Below are positions 1 through 8,210 of a DNA stretch of 11,644 nt, piece by piece. The notes beneath the pieces were generated by a model, which was given only the letters and a program-made list of their open reading frames with translations, was not told the DNA's origin and ran no database searches. How positions within the stretch are numbered: position 1 is the first letter of the stretch; each line of letters starts with the position of its first letter. The DNA is taken from positions 1 to 11,644 of the forward strand of contig JAHLKC010000340.1 in assembly GCA_025449115.1 (NCBI GenBank), in the 5' to 3' direction. This stretch comes from Chytridium lagenaria (lineage: Eukaryota; Chytridiomycota; Chytridiomycetes; Chytridiales; Chytridiaceae). A program made the position numbers and the translations under genes.

Positions 1-1157
1 AACAACATCACACCTACCGGCATGAAGAGACGTGTCAATGAAGTGAGTGATGACTCAATCAAAAGAGTACTTGTTGTCGAGAATGAAATGTCTTCTATCA
101 CTTTGGAAACGACGCGCCGATGGTGCTCAAAGGTGGATTAAAACGGTTTTTACTAATAAATATGACTCTTTTTCTTGTAAAACACGGCACCGACACGTTA
201 GAGACTTGAAACTAACTCTATTATGCTCAGAAACGACAGAAGTAATGTAATCATCTTCAAACCCAAAGAGAATGATGAATTGTTACAATCGGATATCATC
301 CATCAACTGTAAACGAGTTAATCACAAAAACCAACAACATCACACCTACCGGCATGAAGAGACGTGTCAATGAAGTGAGTGATGACTCAATCAAAGAGTA
401 CTTGTTGTCAAGAATGAAATGTCTTCTATCACTTTGGAAACGACGCGCCGATGGTGCTCAAAGGTGGATTAAAACGGTTTTTACTAATAAATATGACTCT
501 TTTTCTTGTAAAACACGGCACCGACACGTTAGAGACTTGAAACTAACTCTATTATGCTCAGAAACGACAGAAGTAATGTAATCATCTTCAAACCCAAAGA
601 GAATGATGAATTGTTACAATCGGATATCATCCATCAACTGTAAACGAGTTAATCACAAAAACCAACAACATCACACCTACCGGCATGAAGAGACGTGTCA
701 ATGAAGTGAGTGATGACTCAATCAAAAGAGTACTTGTTGTCGAGAATGAAATGTCTTCTATCACTTGGAAACGACGCGCCGATGGTGCTCAAAGGTGGAT
801 TAAAACGGTTTTTACTAATAAATATGACTCTTTTTCTTGTAAAACACGGCACCGACACGTTAGAGACTTGAAACTAACTCTATTATGCTCAGAAACGACA
901 GAAGTAATGTAATCATCTTCAAACCCAAAGAGAATGATGAATTGTTACAATCGGATATCATCCATCAACTGTAAACGAGTTAATCACAAAAACCAACAAC
1001 ATCACACCTACCGGCATGAAGAGACGTGTCAATGAAGTGAGTGATGACTCAATCAAACGAGTACTTGTTGTCAAGAATGAAATGTCTTCTATCACTTTAG
1101 AAACGACGCGCCCGATGGTGCTCAAAGGTGGATTAAAACGGTTTTTACTAATAAATA
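1..1157. repeat. Tandem array of ~332-bp units, 3.5 copies
   Basis: The same block repeats with its internal ATG at 22, 354, 685 and 1016, so spacings are 332, 331 and 331. Copies are almost identical. Visible differences are one-base length changes (an A run near 59/393/724, a T run near 102/434/764, a C run near 1111) and a few substitutions such as TTGTCG/TTGTCA. The first copy starts at the window edge and the fourth is cut after position 1157. Short frames occur in each unit, for example a 39-codon frame opening MKRRVNEVSDDS, but one-base changes between copies alter the frame and none matches a family I know. I treat it as a satellite-like or subtelomeric repeat, perhaps derived from a gene fragment, with no coding claim. 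Confidence 0.95.
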
Positions 1158-1172
1158 GGGTTAGGGTTAGGG
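1156..1172 (+). repeat. Interstitial telomere-type tract (TTAGGG)
   Basis: The bases read TAGGG followed by two TTAGGG units. The tract starts where the fourth ~332-bp unit stops matching its siblings and ends one base before the next array begins. The G-rich strand runs 5' to 3' left to right, the orientation expected if the left array had once been a chromosome end to which telomere was added. Three units can occur by chance, so the position at a repeat boundary is the stronger argument. Confidence 0.7.
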
Positions 1173-1512
1173 ATTGGTCAGAGGTATCATCCAATGCCCG
1201 TAGGGCCCGTAAGGGCCCACCGAATCACCTAAGTGTAAATTGTAGGGGTCTTTCTTTTTCAGCAGTTATGTAATCATCGTCAAACTTGCACATATTCCAA
1301 TTGGACAGCGATATCATCCAATGCCCGTAGGCCCCGTAAGGGCCCACCGAACTACCTAAGTGTAAATTGTAGGGAACTTCTTAATCTGCAGTTATGTTAT
1401 CTGCATCGGCAAACTTGCACATATTCCAATTGGACAGCATTATCATCCAATGCCCGTAGGGCCCGTAAGGGCCGACCGAACTACCTAAGTGTAAATTGTA
1501 GGGGACTTCTCC
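1173..1512. repeat. Tandem array of ~128-bp units, about 2.6 copies
   Basis: The word TATCATCCAATGCCCGTAGG recurs at 1185, 1312 and 1441 (the middle copy ends GTAGGC), giving periods of 127 and 129. Each unit holds a GC-rich palindromic core (CCCGTAGGGCCCGTAAGGG type), then CTAAGTGTAAATTGTAGGG, then in the first two units a segment with ATTCCAATTGGACAGC. The last copy stops near 1512. The segment 1264-1320 also resembles part of the ~332-bp unit to the left (241-302), so the two arrays share an ancestor in that stretch. No coding capacity is evident. Confidence 0.9.
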
Positions 1513-1898
1513 TTTTTGTCTCCATTTTAAAATTTTATTTGTTTGGATGATACAGCCATGTACCTTAGCCTAACATCGTTGAGGAAGGTTCCATTGGCTA
1601 AGTGGGAGCTGAGGGAGAGGAAACAGTGTGAGGCCAAGGGTGAAGTCTACCTTCGCGGGGGGTTAGATTCACTTGTCGCAGAGGAGGAGAATTGGGAGGA
1701 AGAAGACCGAAATCGAGAAAACCAAGGAACGCCAACAGCTGTTGCAGAATCATTAGAGGATAGAGTTAATGTGTCTTTAATGGATCCGTACGACCCGCTA
1801 CGTCAGGAGTCAGAGGAGCCTGTTAGCCAACGAGAAACCGAGATGCTCTGTGACCTCGCCAGCAATTTAGACAACAGAAATGGATACCGTCGACATTC

Positions 1899-1940
1899 GT
1901 AAGATAATATACAACACCACATATTAATCTTGTATTCTAG
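1899..1940 (+). other. Short spliceosomal intron (42 nt) of the KDZ-like gene
   Basis: It begins GTAAGA, has an ATTAAT branch-like word and ends TTCTAG. Splicing it joins phase-2 codon TC|G and opens a further 44 codons without a stop. Similar short introns in the same gene lie at 3498-3539 (42 nt, GATTAAC before the acceptor), 3761-3798 (38 nt, ATTAAC), 3971-4012 (42 nt) and 4534-4588 (55 nt). These set the usual intron size against which the three long ones stand out. Confidence 0.75.
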
Positions 1941-2259
1941 GACACCTGAAAGCCGAAGAAAAGCGCTAATGGATTACAATGAGTTACTATTCAACTGTGA
2001 TCATATATCGGTTCCACGACCAAACAACATATATATTTTGCAGGACTTTAATGATGGGCATGAAATTACTCAGGTTTTTTAATATAAAAAATTTTAGAAC
2101 TGACTTATTCTTCGAGGCGTCCAAAGTTTGCTGTTGTTCAAATCTTTAATAAGGGTATGGACCGCGAAATTCATGAATGCAATTGCAATCCAGCAGTTCA
2201 AGCATGCATTCATTCGGATGTCATCCATTTTGTACAGCAATACCTTACGCAACCAATGG

Positions 2260-2354
2260 GTAGGAACTTTTTACTGTTTGTTTATTAGCTCTAACGGCAC
2301 GGCCGGTACGGGCGGGTCTGCCCTACGGTTTACATTGTCTAATATTTTTCGAAG
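2260..2354 (+). other. 95-nt intron carrying a GC-rich island
   Basis: The donor GTAGGA follows ATGG and the acceptor is CGAAG. The join gives a GAT codon and continues the frame into the long 2355-3121 exon. Inside is a GC-rich island at about 2292-2329 (GGCACGGCCGGTACGGGCGG core) flanked by AT-rich intron sequence. Without the island the intron would be about 57 nt, close to its neighbours. Confidence 0.7.
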
Positions 2355-3121
2355 ATGACTCGCCGTACATTAATCTACATACTGCAAAGCGGTTCAAAAT
2401 ATATGCAGTGTTCGACGAGAGACTTACATCAGAGGCCCAGTGGAAAATCCTACGCATTTATACAAATCGCACGGTCGTTTCTTTTAAATGTCAAGGGCAA
2501 TACTGCAACACTGGAAATGTCATTTCATCATCCTGCTACCATCTCGATATAATTCGCAAACACGATATTGACGCCTTAGTCTTTAATGAAAATACCGCAA
2601 GTATTGAGAACGAGGCAACCGACACGTCAGTTTCCTTTAGACCTATTATGCCACCGCTTTCTTCTATGATCAAAAGTGAGGCTGACGATTGGCCACCACG
2701 AGTGTATCGCGCTGGTGAGGATGCTATGTCAAGTCGTGGCACATGTTTCAGACTGGAAGATGACGACCAATGCCGTTGCGGGTTTAAAATGTCGGACACG
2801 GACGGTACTCCATTTCTAAAACGTGCAAAATTGTTTTCGGAAAATGCATCAAGTGTAGTGTTTATTGAAGTCATTCGCTGCCCTCAATGCCCAAAGAAGG
2901 ATCTACAATTCATCGGTCCTGATCTAATGGCTAAAGGGATTTTCAACAAAAACAACTTTTATCTGTACACTCATCGTCTGTTTGACAAGATGACTGAGCT
3001 CATGAGCACAACAGAATTTTCTTTCTCAAATTTTATACTTCGTATGGGTCATGACTACAAGGAGCATGCTCGTGGAAATGTGGTTCACCATCCACCTCCC
3101 AGTACTAGGGTTTTTACTGCG

Positions 3122-3283
3122 GTATGTGATGTATTTGTCTTTTCTTGACTGTTCGTAAAAGGCATGACCGTAGGGACCGGGCGGGCTGTCCCGGCCCCAA
3201 CGGCCCGTAAGGGTGCCGTACGTGATTTTTTGCTTTTTTCGCCGGATCTTTTGTCATTAACCCTAAAACTTCTTTAAAAATAG
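3122..3283 (+). other. 162-nt intron carrying a GC-rich island
   Basis: The donor is GTATGT and the acceptor AAATAG. Splicing is phase 0 and leads directly into AWFAYRALQDL and the CPFC pair. The island at about 3161-3223 contains GACCGTAGGGACCGGG, CCCGGCCCC and CGGCCCGTAAGGG, the last shared with the ~128-bp repeat units at 1200-1220. Flanks are T/A-rich as in an ordinary intron. Confidence 0.75.
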
Positions 3284-4116
3284 GCTTGGTTTGCGTACCG
3301 TGCTCTGCAGGATTTGTCGTGGAAGAATAACGTGCAATGCCCATTTTGCCGCGAACGACCAGTACGACCTTGTCGCGTGTGATGGTATTGGAATTGGATA
3401 TCGCGTTGACCGACGAACTACGAACCTGAAGTCACCTACTTTTGTTGATGAAAATAGTGTATCAGCTCCGTTCGTGGATCATGTTAAGAATAGATGGGTA
3501 GTATCTCAGAAGCTTTTTTGGTGATTAACAACATTATAGTTTGTCAACAACCGGAAGCATCGAGAGCAAGGGCGTCAGTTTTGCAAGCTCTTTAGGCAAG
3601 CCCAACGCGAGAATATCACAGCCGAAATGGAACTTAGCGGCCGACGTCTTGGTTCCCTGTTGGAAGAAACTGGGAACAGTGGCCTGCGTTCTTGATTTAT
3701 GTTCTCAGTAGCCGATGGTCAAAGGCAGAGCTCAAATCATTATGCACCTTACTTGAAGTTGTGAGTGATCAGATACGTTGTTAATATTAACTTTTCAGAT
3801 TTTCTGTGAGCAGTCTGTTGTCACTGTTATACTCCCACAGGGTCGCCAGTACCTACAACGTGCAAATTTATGGAAACTCGTTAAGCGTTGAGAGTCAGAT
3901 TGATACCCTAAATAACTTACGGCGATACGTCCCAGCTGTTGGGAGACTATTATTCTATCTCGACACCGAGGTAACCTTAAGACTATGCCACAGATTCTTT
4001 CCTCCCTTATAGCTTGGCTACTACGAAGGCGACATGACGTGGCTGGTCGTCACGATCATCACCAGAATACGCATTTCGCCCCCCCTAGGATGGAAAACCA
4101 AAAAGATTGGATGAAG

Positions 4117-4290
4117 GTAGTTCGTTTAAACCCTATTTTACTCGTCTTTAACGGACATCCCCGTACGAGACGGGACACTCCCGTACGTGCCCGTACGGGA
4201 CAGAACACTCCCGGCCGGGTCCGTACGGGACAAGACGTTTCCGTACGGTACCCAGATGTATGTTTTCCTAACTCAATTTTTAAAAGACAG
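4117..4290 (+). other. 174-nt intron carrying a GC-rich island with internal repeats
   Basis: The donor is GTAGTT and the acceptor AAGACAG, followed by the exon with VPQVRSRPVYP. The island (4151-4253) holds several CCGTACGG/CCGTACGA words and two near-copies of a CGGGACA...ACACTCCCG segment, so it is itself a small degenerate tandem repeat. The phase of the upstream exon is uncertain because of a nearby frame break, but donor, acceptor and base composition support an intron. Confidence 0.65.
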
Positions 4291-4990
4291 GATCATTCTA
4301 TTTTGTTCCCCAAGTACGATCCCGTCCTGTGTATCCTTTGCTTAGAGAGAAAAGACCTCCGAGCGACAATATTGATGCTGTGAAGTGCCCGAAGTATTAC
4401 AATAGGTCAAGAAAAGCAAAAACTCTTACGGCGGGAGCTATGGTTTTTCTATGCCGGCACCGTTTCTACATTGGTTTCCATATGTTTCCAACATTTGAAA
4501 GTGTAAATGATGTTTCTCTACAATGTTTACAAGGTTAGAACTACTTATGCTTATATTATGAAGTAACTAAACGTTCCAAGATTCAAAGAATGCCCTCAGT
4601 ACTGTGTGGCTGACAACAATTGCCATGCCGCAGATTACTGTACTCTGCGAGAATTCCAAATTCTTTGAGAATTGCCGTTTCATGATTGATGACTTTCACT
4701 CGAATTCGCATAAAGGGTGCTCTGTGGCGTCGCATGCGAAACATTATAGAGCTGACGTGAAAGTTGGAGACTTAAATACTAGTTATCCGGAATCAGCGAA
4801 TAATGGAATGGGCCAAGATAGGGAACTCCACTGCTTATATGAGTGAAAGTCACGCCATCATGACGGTTCAGACATATGTATGTATGAGCAACAGAAAACA
4901 ACATCAGAAACTTGACTCAATGGGAGAGGAAAGGTTTTTGGACCAATACAGATGCCGACAGAGCAGATAAAGAATAAAGTAGGCGGAGTA

Positions 4991-5031
4991 GGACACCGGA
5001 CATCCGTACGGTCAGCGGGCGACCCGGTACC
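4991..5031. repeat. GC-rich palindromic island downstream of the KDZ-like gene
   Basis: It contains CCGGACATCCGTACGG and GCGACCCGGTACC. The CGGACATCC...GTACG order matches the start of the island in the 174-nt intron (4152-4167). It sits between the last KDZ-like stop and the 267-bp array, next to an A/T homopolymer (5033-5048). It could lie in a further intron (a GT at 4979 and an AAAG at 5079-5082 are available), but I cannot confirm that. Confidence 0.5.
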
Positions 5032-5059
5032 TAAAAAAATTTTTTTTTGGAAAACTTTT

Positions 5060-7116
5060 GATCAAATGATATACGGTTAAAGGTATCTGATGCTGCGATG
5101 TCTCCAGAGTCTGCTGGCACCACGGCATTTAGAGCGCTGGAAGCAGTACAAGATGATTGTGGCGATTCTGGGAACATTTGTGGAGGGTTTTACTCGGATT
5201 GAGTGCGATTTGGGCAAGCATTACGAGAGAATGCATTTTCGTCGAAGGATAGGCAAATAATTAACGACCGGCCCGTCCGGGCCCGGTCAGACCGGTCCTG
5301 GCATTTTCAATTTTTTCGAAAATTTTGATCAAATGATATACGGTTAGAGGAATCTGATGCTGCAATGTCTCCACAGTCTGCTGGCACCACGGCATGTAGA
5401 GCGCTGGAAGCAGTACAAGATGCTTGTGGCGATTCTGGGAACATTTGTGGAGGGTTTTACTCGGATTGAGTGCGATTTGGGCAAGCATTACGAGAGAATG
5501 CATTTTCGTCGAAGGATAGGCAAATAATTAACGACCGGCCCGTCCGGGCCCGCTCAGACCGGTCCTGGCATTTTCAATTTTTTCGAAAATTTTGATCAAA
5601 TGATATACGGTTAGAGGAATCTGATGCTGCAATGTCTCCACAGTCTGCTGGCACCACGGCATGTAGAGCGCTGGAAGCAGTACAAGATGCTTGTGGCGAT
5701 TCTGGGAACATTTGTGGAGGGTTTTACTCGGATTGAGTGCGATTTGGGCAAGCATTACGAGAGAATGCATTTTCGTCGAAGGATAGGCAAATAATTAACG
5801 ACCGGCCCGTCCGGGCCCGGTCAGACCGGTCCTGGCATTTTCAATTTTTTCGAAAATTTTGATCAAATGATATACGGTTAGAGGAATCTGATGCTGCAAT
5901 GTCTCCACAGTCTGCTGGCACCACGGCATGTAGAGCGCTGGAAGCAGTACAAGATGCTTGTGGCGATTCTGGGAACATTTGTGGAGGGTTTTACTCGGAT
6001 TGAGTGCGATTTGGGCAAGCATTACGAGAGAATGCATTTTCGTCGAAGGATAGGCAAATAATTAACGACCGGCCCGTCCGGGCCCGGTCAGACCGGTCCT
6101 GGCATTTTCAATTTTTTCGAAAATTTTGATCAAATGATATACGGTTAGAGGAATCTGATGCTGCAATGTCTCCACAGTCTGCTGGCACCACGGCATGTAG
6201 AGCGCTGGAAGCAGTACAAGATGCTTGTGGCGATTCTGGGAACATTTGTGGAGGGTTTTACTCGGATTGAGTGCGATTTGGGCAAGCATTACGAGAGAAT
6301 GCATTTTCGTCGAAGGATAGGCAAATAATTAACGACCGGCCCGTCCGGGCCCGCTCAGACCGGTCCTGGCATTTTCAATTTTTTCGAAAATTTTGATCAA
6401 ATGATATACGGTTAGAGGAATCTGATGCTGCAATGTCTCCACAGTCTGCTGGCACCACGGCATGTAGAGCGCTGGAAGCAGTACAAGATGCTTGTGGCGA
6501 TTCTGGGAACATTTGTGGAGGGTTTTACTCGGATTGAGTGCGATTTGGGCAAGCATTACGAGAGAATGCATTTTCGTCGAAGGATAGGCAAATAATTAAC
6601 GACCGGCCCGTCCGGGCCCGGTCAGACCGGTCCTGGCATTTTCAATTTTTTCGAAAATTTTGATCAAATGATATACGGTTAGAGGAATCTGATGCTGCAA
6701 TGTCTCCACAGTCTGCTGGCACCACGGCATGTAGAGCGCTGGAAGCAGTACAAGATGCTTGTGGCGATTCTGGGAACATTTGTGGAGGGTTTTACTCGGA
6801 TTGAGTGCGATTTGGGCAAGCATTACGAGAGAATGCATTTTCGTCGAAGGATAGGCAAATAATTAACGACCGGCCCGTCCGGGCCCGGTCAGACCGGTCC
6901 TGGCATTTTCAATTTTTTCGAAAATTTTGATCAAATGATATACGGTTAGAGGAATCTGATGCTGCAATGTCTCCACAGTCTGCTGGCACCACGGCATGTA
7001 GAGCGCTGGAAGCAGTACAAGATGATTGTGGCGATTCTGGGAACATTTGTGGAGGGTTTAACGCGGATTGAGTGCGATTTGGGCAAGCATTACGAGAGAA
7101 TGCATTTTCGTCGAAA
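5060..7116. repeat. Tandem array of 267-bp units, 7 full copies plus one partial
   Basis: The word GATCAAATGATATACGGTTA starts at 5060, 5327, 5594, 5861, 6128, 6395, 6662 and 6929, exactly 267 apart. Internal copies are virtually identical. The only recurrent difference I see is GGGCCCGGTCAG versus GGGCCCGCTCAG, which runs G,C,G,G,C,G,G along the array. The first and last copies are more diverged and both keep GATGATTG where internal copies have GATGCTTG. Similarity ends near 7116. Each full unit holds a GC-rich hairpin segment (ACCGGCCCG...CGGGCCCGGT, for example 5266-5300) and a 56-codon plus-strand frame described separately. Minus-strand 80-codon frames spanning unit junctions look like shadows. 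Confidence 0.97.
5090..5260 (+). CDS. 56-codon frame repeated in every 267-bp unit
   Basis: In the first unit an ATG-to-TAA frame gives 56 residues beginning MLRCLQSLLAPRH and ending YERMHFRRRIGK. It recurs at +267 intervals and, in the last unit (6959-7240), runs on into unrelated sequence. Differences between first, internal and last units are mostly conservative in this frame (Ile/Leu, Leu/Val, Phe/Leu, Arg/Gln, one silent ACT/ACG) and less so in the competing frame, which suggests past coding. A stop directly precedes it (TAG AGG, or TAA AGG in unit 1), and an AG lies there, so it may be an exon. I recognise no family. It could be a duplicated exon or a pseudogene fragment. Confidence 0.3.
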   Translation: MLRCLQSLLAPRHLERWKQYKMIVAILGTFVEGFTRIECDLGKHYERMHFRRRIGK

Positions 7117-7131
7117 GAGGGAATGTACTCT

Positions 7132-7158
7132 TTACGGTGACCCCTACGGGACCCGTAT
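7132..7158. repeat. GC-rich island just after the 267-bp array
   Basis: The stretch TACGGTGACCCCTACGGGAC and the following CCGTA belong to the same CCGTACGG/CCTACGGG word family as the other islands. It lies where the last partial 267-bp unit has diverged, so it may mark the array's right boundary. Confidence 0.4.
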
Positions 7159-7213
7159 CACCAGAACAAAAATTTATATAAATGTATCGAAATTTCGTTT
7201 TGTCAGTGGTTTC

Positions 7214-7243
7214 TGCCCGACCCGCCCCGCCGGGCCGTAGGGA
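7214..7243. repeat. GC-rich island (CCCGCCCCGCCGGGCC type)
   Basis: A 30-base block of almost pure G/C, ending GGCCGTAGGGAC, set in AT-rich surroundings. The GCCGTAGGGAC end resembles the island in the 162-nt intron (GACCGTAGGGACC at 3166). No gene overlaps it convincingly. Confidence 0.4.
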
Positions 7244-7244
7244 C

Positions 7245-7642
7245 ATTCGAAAAACCGTAGAAAGGTTTTAGGTCGTCTACTAATTTTACCCCAGTAGCTA
7301 TCCCGCCGTTCTGTAGGTAGGAAGTCCCTGCTTGGTTTCCGGCGTCGACGATGTACTCTCGATGCTCGGCCAGCAGACGTTAATTTGGCTTGGTTCTCGT
7401 GAACTGATCAAGGGATGGGGTCCTCATCTCACAATCAAGGGTTTCTAGTAATAAAAGGGGCAATAACACATATAACATACCTTGTAGCTTGTACACCTGG
7501 CGTCCTAGAACACGCCGTGGGGGAGCCACTCTCCGCCATGCTTCAATCACCTTTTCACCAGTTGTATGTGCACTTCCTTTCCAGCCTACGTTGCAAAGCA
7601 GGGCATGCAGCATCTGCTCACTGCATCAACTGCCAACGTCAT
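7245..7642 (-). pseudogene. Degenerate minus-strand coding traces, unidentified
   Basis: Minus-strand positions 7613-7380 read as 77 codons starting MLHALLCNVGWKGS. They contain a possible 36-nt intron (GTATGT...ACTAG, about 7489-7454) whose removal keeps the frame. After one stop (TAA at 7382-7380) the same frame is open again for about 55 codons (RLLAEHREYIVDAG onward). The composition looks protein-like but I recognise no family, and overlapping plus-strand frames of similar size exist. It lies just outside the candidate LTR, so it may be the sequence into which the retroelement inserted. Otherwise I see nothing in this stretch. Confidence 0.25.
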
Positions 7643-8064
7643 TGGGGGACATAGGAAGGAGTGATGGCTAGCCCGTCATGCCGTGATCCTGCCATCAAGG
7701 ATAGGGGATCAGAACTAGGCTTCAGCTAAGGAGGCGAAAATACTGGGATTGAACCAGCTCCAAAGCTGCCTTTGTTCCCTGGGTTCAGCCCAGTAAGCTG
7801 ACTGCGAGAGGAATAGCCTGGCGGCGACAGCAGAGGGTTAGGCAGGCATTCCCTGAATATATTAATGGTGGATGGCAAGGGGGGTCATGGGCAAGAGAGC
7901 CCCAGAGGAGCCTCAAATCTCAAAGAGCAGAAATGAAGGTCAACAATCCATCTATTAACGTAATACATGAAATGGAAACACTTATACAACCCAAAAACAA
8001 ACAAAACACAGAACACACAGCTTTACACGGCGCCGATACTCGAACGCGCGTAAAGTCTATGTCA
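7643..8064 (-). mobile_element. Candidate 3' LTR of the Ty3/gypsy element (422 bp)
   Basis: Read on the minus strand the segment starts TGACATAG at 8064 and ends CTATGTCCCCCA at 7643, so it has TG...CA ends and a perfect 7-base inverted terminal match (GACATAG/CTATGTC). It follows the integrase reading frame by about 150 bp and is preceded by a purine-rich tract, the arrangement expected for a 3' LTR. Length is typical for this superfamily. No second LTR is in the window, so the boundaries are inferred from ends and position only. Confidence 0.45.
7741..7795. repeat. Imperfect inverted repeat with B-box-like arms inside the LTR
   Basis: The left arm TACTGGGATTGAACC (7741-7755) and right arm GGGTTCAGCCCAGTA (7781-7795) are near-complementary and could form a hairpin with a ~25-base loop. 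Each arm resembles a pol III B box (GGTTCAATCCC on the minus strand, GGGTTCAGCCC on the plus strand). I see no matching A box or cloverleaf, so I do not call a tRNA. Confidence 0.5.
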
Positions 8065-8073
8065 CCTCCTTCA
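8065..8073 (-). other. Candidate polypurine tract
   Basis: On the minus strand GAAGGAGG immediately precedes the TG of the candidate LTR. LTR elements prime plus-strand DNA from such a tract. It is short, so support comes mainly from its place between the integrase gene and the TG. Confidence 0.4.
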
Positions 8074-8170
8074 GTAAAAACCTATAACATAAGGGAAAAG
8101 AATAGAGGATTTCGTGCATTTATACTTGGGACCGCGTAAGTCGCGTCCATTTACGTAAAGTAATAGGAAT

Positions 8171-8189
8171 CACTTTAGTACTTAAAGTG
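8171..8189. repeat. 7-bp perfect inverted repeat after the integrase stop
   Basis: CACTTTA and TAAAGTG are separated by five bases (GTACT). It sits about 20 bases beyond the minus-strand stop at 8211, in the element's untranslated segment (8074-8210). It may form a small RNA hairpin; a role is not shown. Confidence 0.5.
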
Positions 8190-8210
8190 AAGGTGTGAAG
8201 TGAAAAACCA

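Larger units (their letters stand above)
1558..4970 (+). pseudogene. Broken intron-rich KDZ/HMGXB3-like transposase gene
   Basis: The best exon reading is 1558-1898, 1941-2073, about 2117 (or 2098)-2259, 2355-3121, 3284-3497, 3540-3760, 3799-3970, 4013-4116, 4291-4533 and 4589-4970. Most joins keep phase with GT-AG introns. The N-terminal part is acidic and of unknown role. Cysteine clusters follow (CQGQYC near 2490, CRCGF near 2775, RCPQCP near 2877, CPFC near 3340). Then come CDGIGIG (Asp at 3381), a TAGAMVFLCRH...GFH segment (4428-4475), VADNNCH (Asp at 4612), DDFHSNSHKGC (4688-4720), PESANN (Glu at 4790) and STAYMSESH (near 4830). This order of DG, D..C, D.FH..H..C and E fits KDZ transposases and relatives carrying CxC clusters. 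The family call is from motif memory. Breaks: one extra base at 3362, 3886, 4654 and 4805, one missing near 3670, and unresolved shifts near 2073-2117 and 4079-4098. In-frame ATG 1558 is chosen as start; an upstream exon is possible. It is either a dead element or an assembly with indels. Confidence 0.6.

Noticed and set aside
22..1157. Protein-coding gene family in the ~332-bp units
   Set aside because: Frames are short and one-base differences between copies change the reading frame. No domain is recognised, so I kept only the repeat call.
958..1194. Minus-strand 78-codon frame over the telomere-type tract
   Set aside because: It reads through the TTAGGG tract and repeat junction, has no recognisable motif, and is explained as an antisense shadow.
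5261..6838. Six minus-strand 80-codon frames repeated every 267 bp
   Set aside because: They span the junction of successive units and read through the GC hairpin. Their regular spacing follows from the repeat, and changes at the array edges fit the plus-strand frame better.
1173..7116. CRISPR-like array
   Set aside because: Units of 128 and 267 bp repeat over their full length without short direct repeats separated by unique spacers, and the context is eukaryotic.
7415..7671. Plus-strand frames with a CKAGHAASAHCINC motif near 7605, possibly a zinc-binding tail of a non-LTR retroelement
   Set aside because: The Cys/His spacing does not match the usual reverse-transcriptase C-terminal pattern and no reverse transcriptase precedes it.
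7741..7830. tRNA gene or tRNA-derived SINE
   Set aside because: B-box-like words occur on both strands as arms of one inverted repeat, but there is no A box at the right distance and no cloverleaf.
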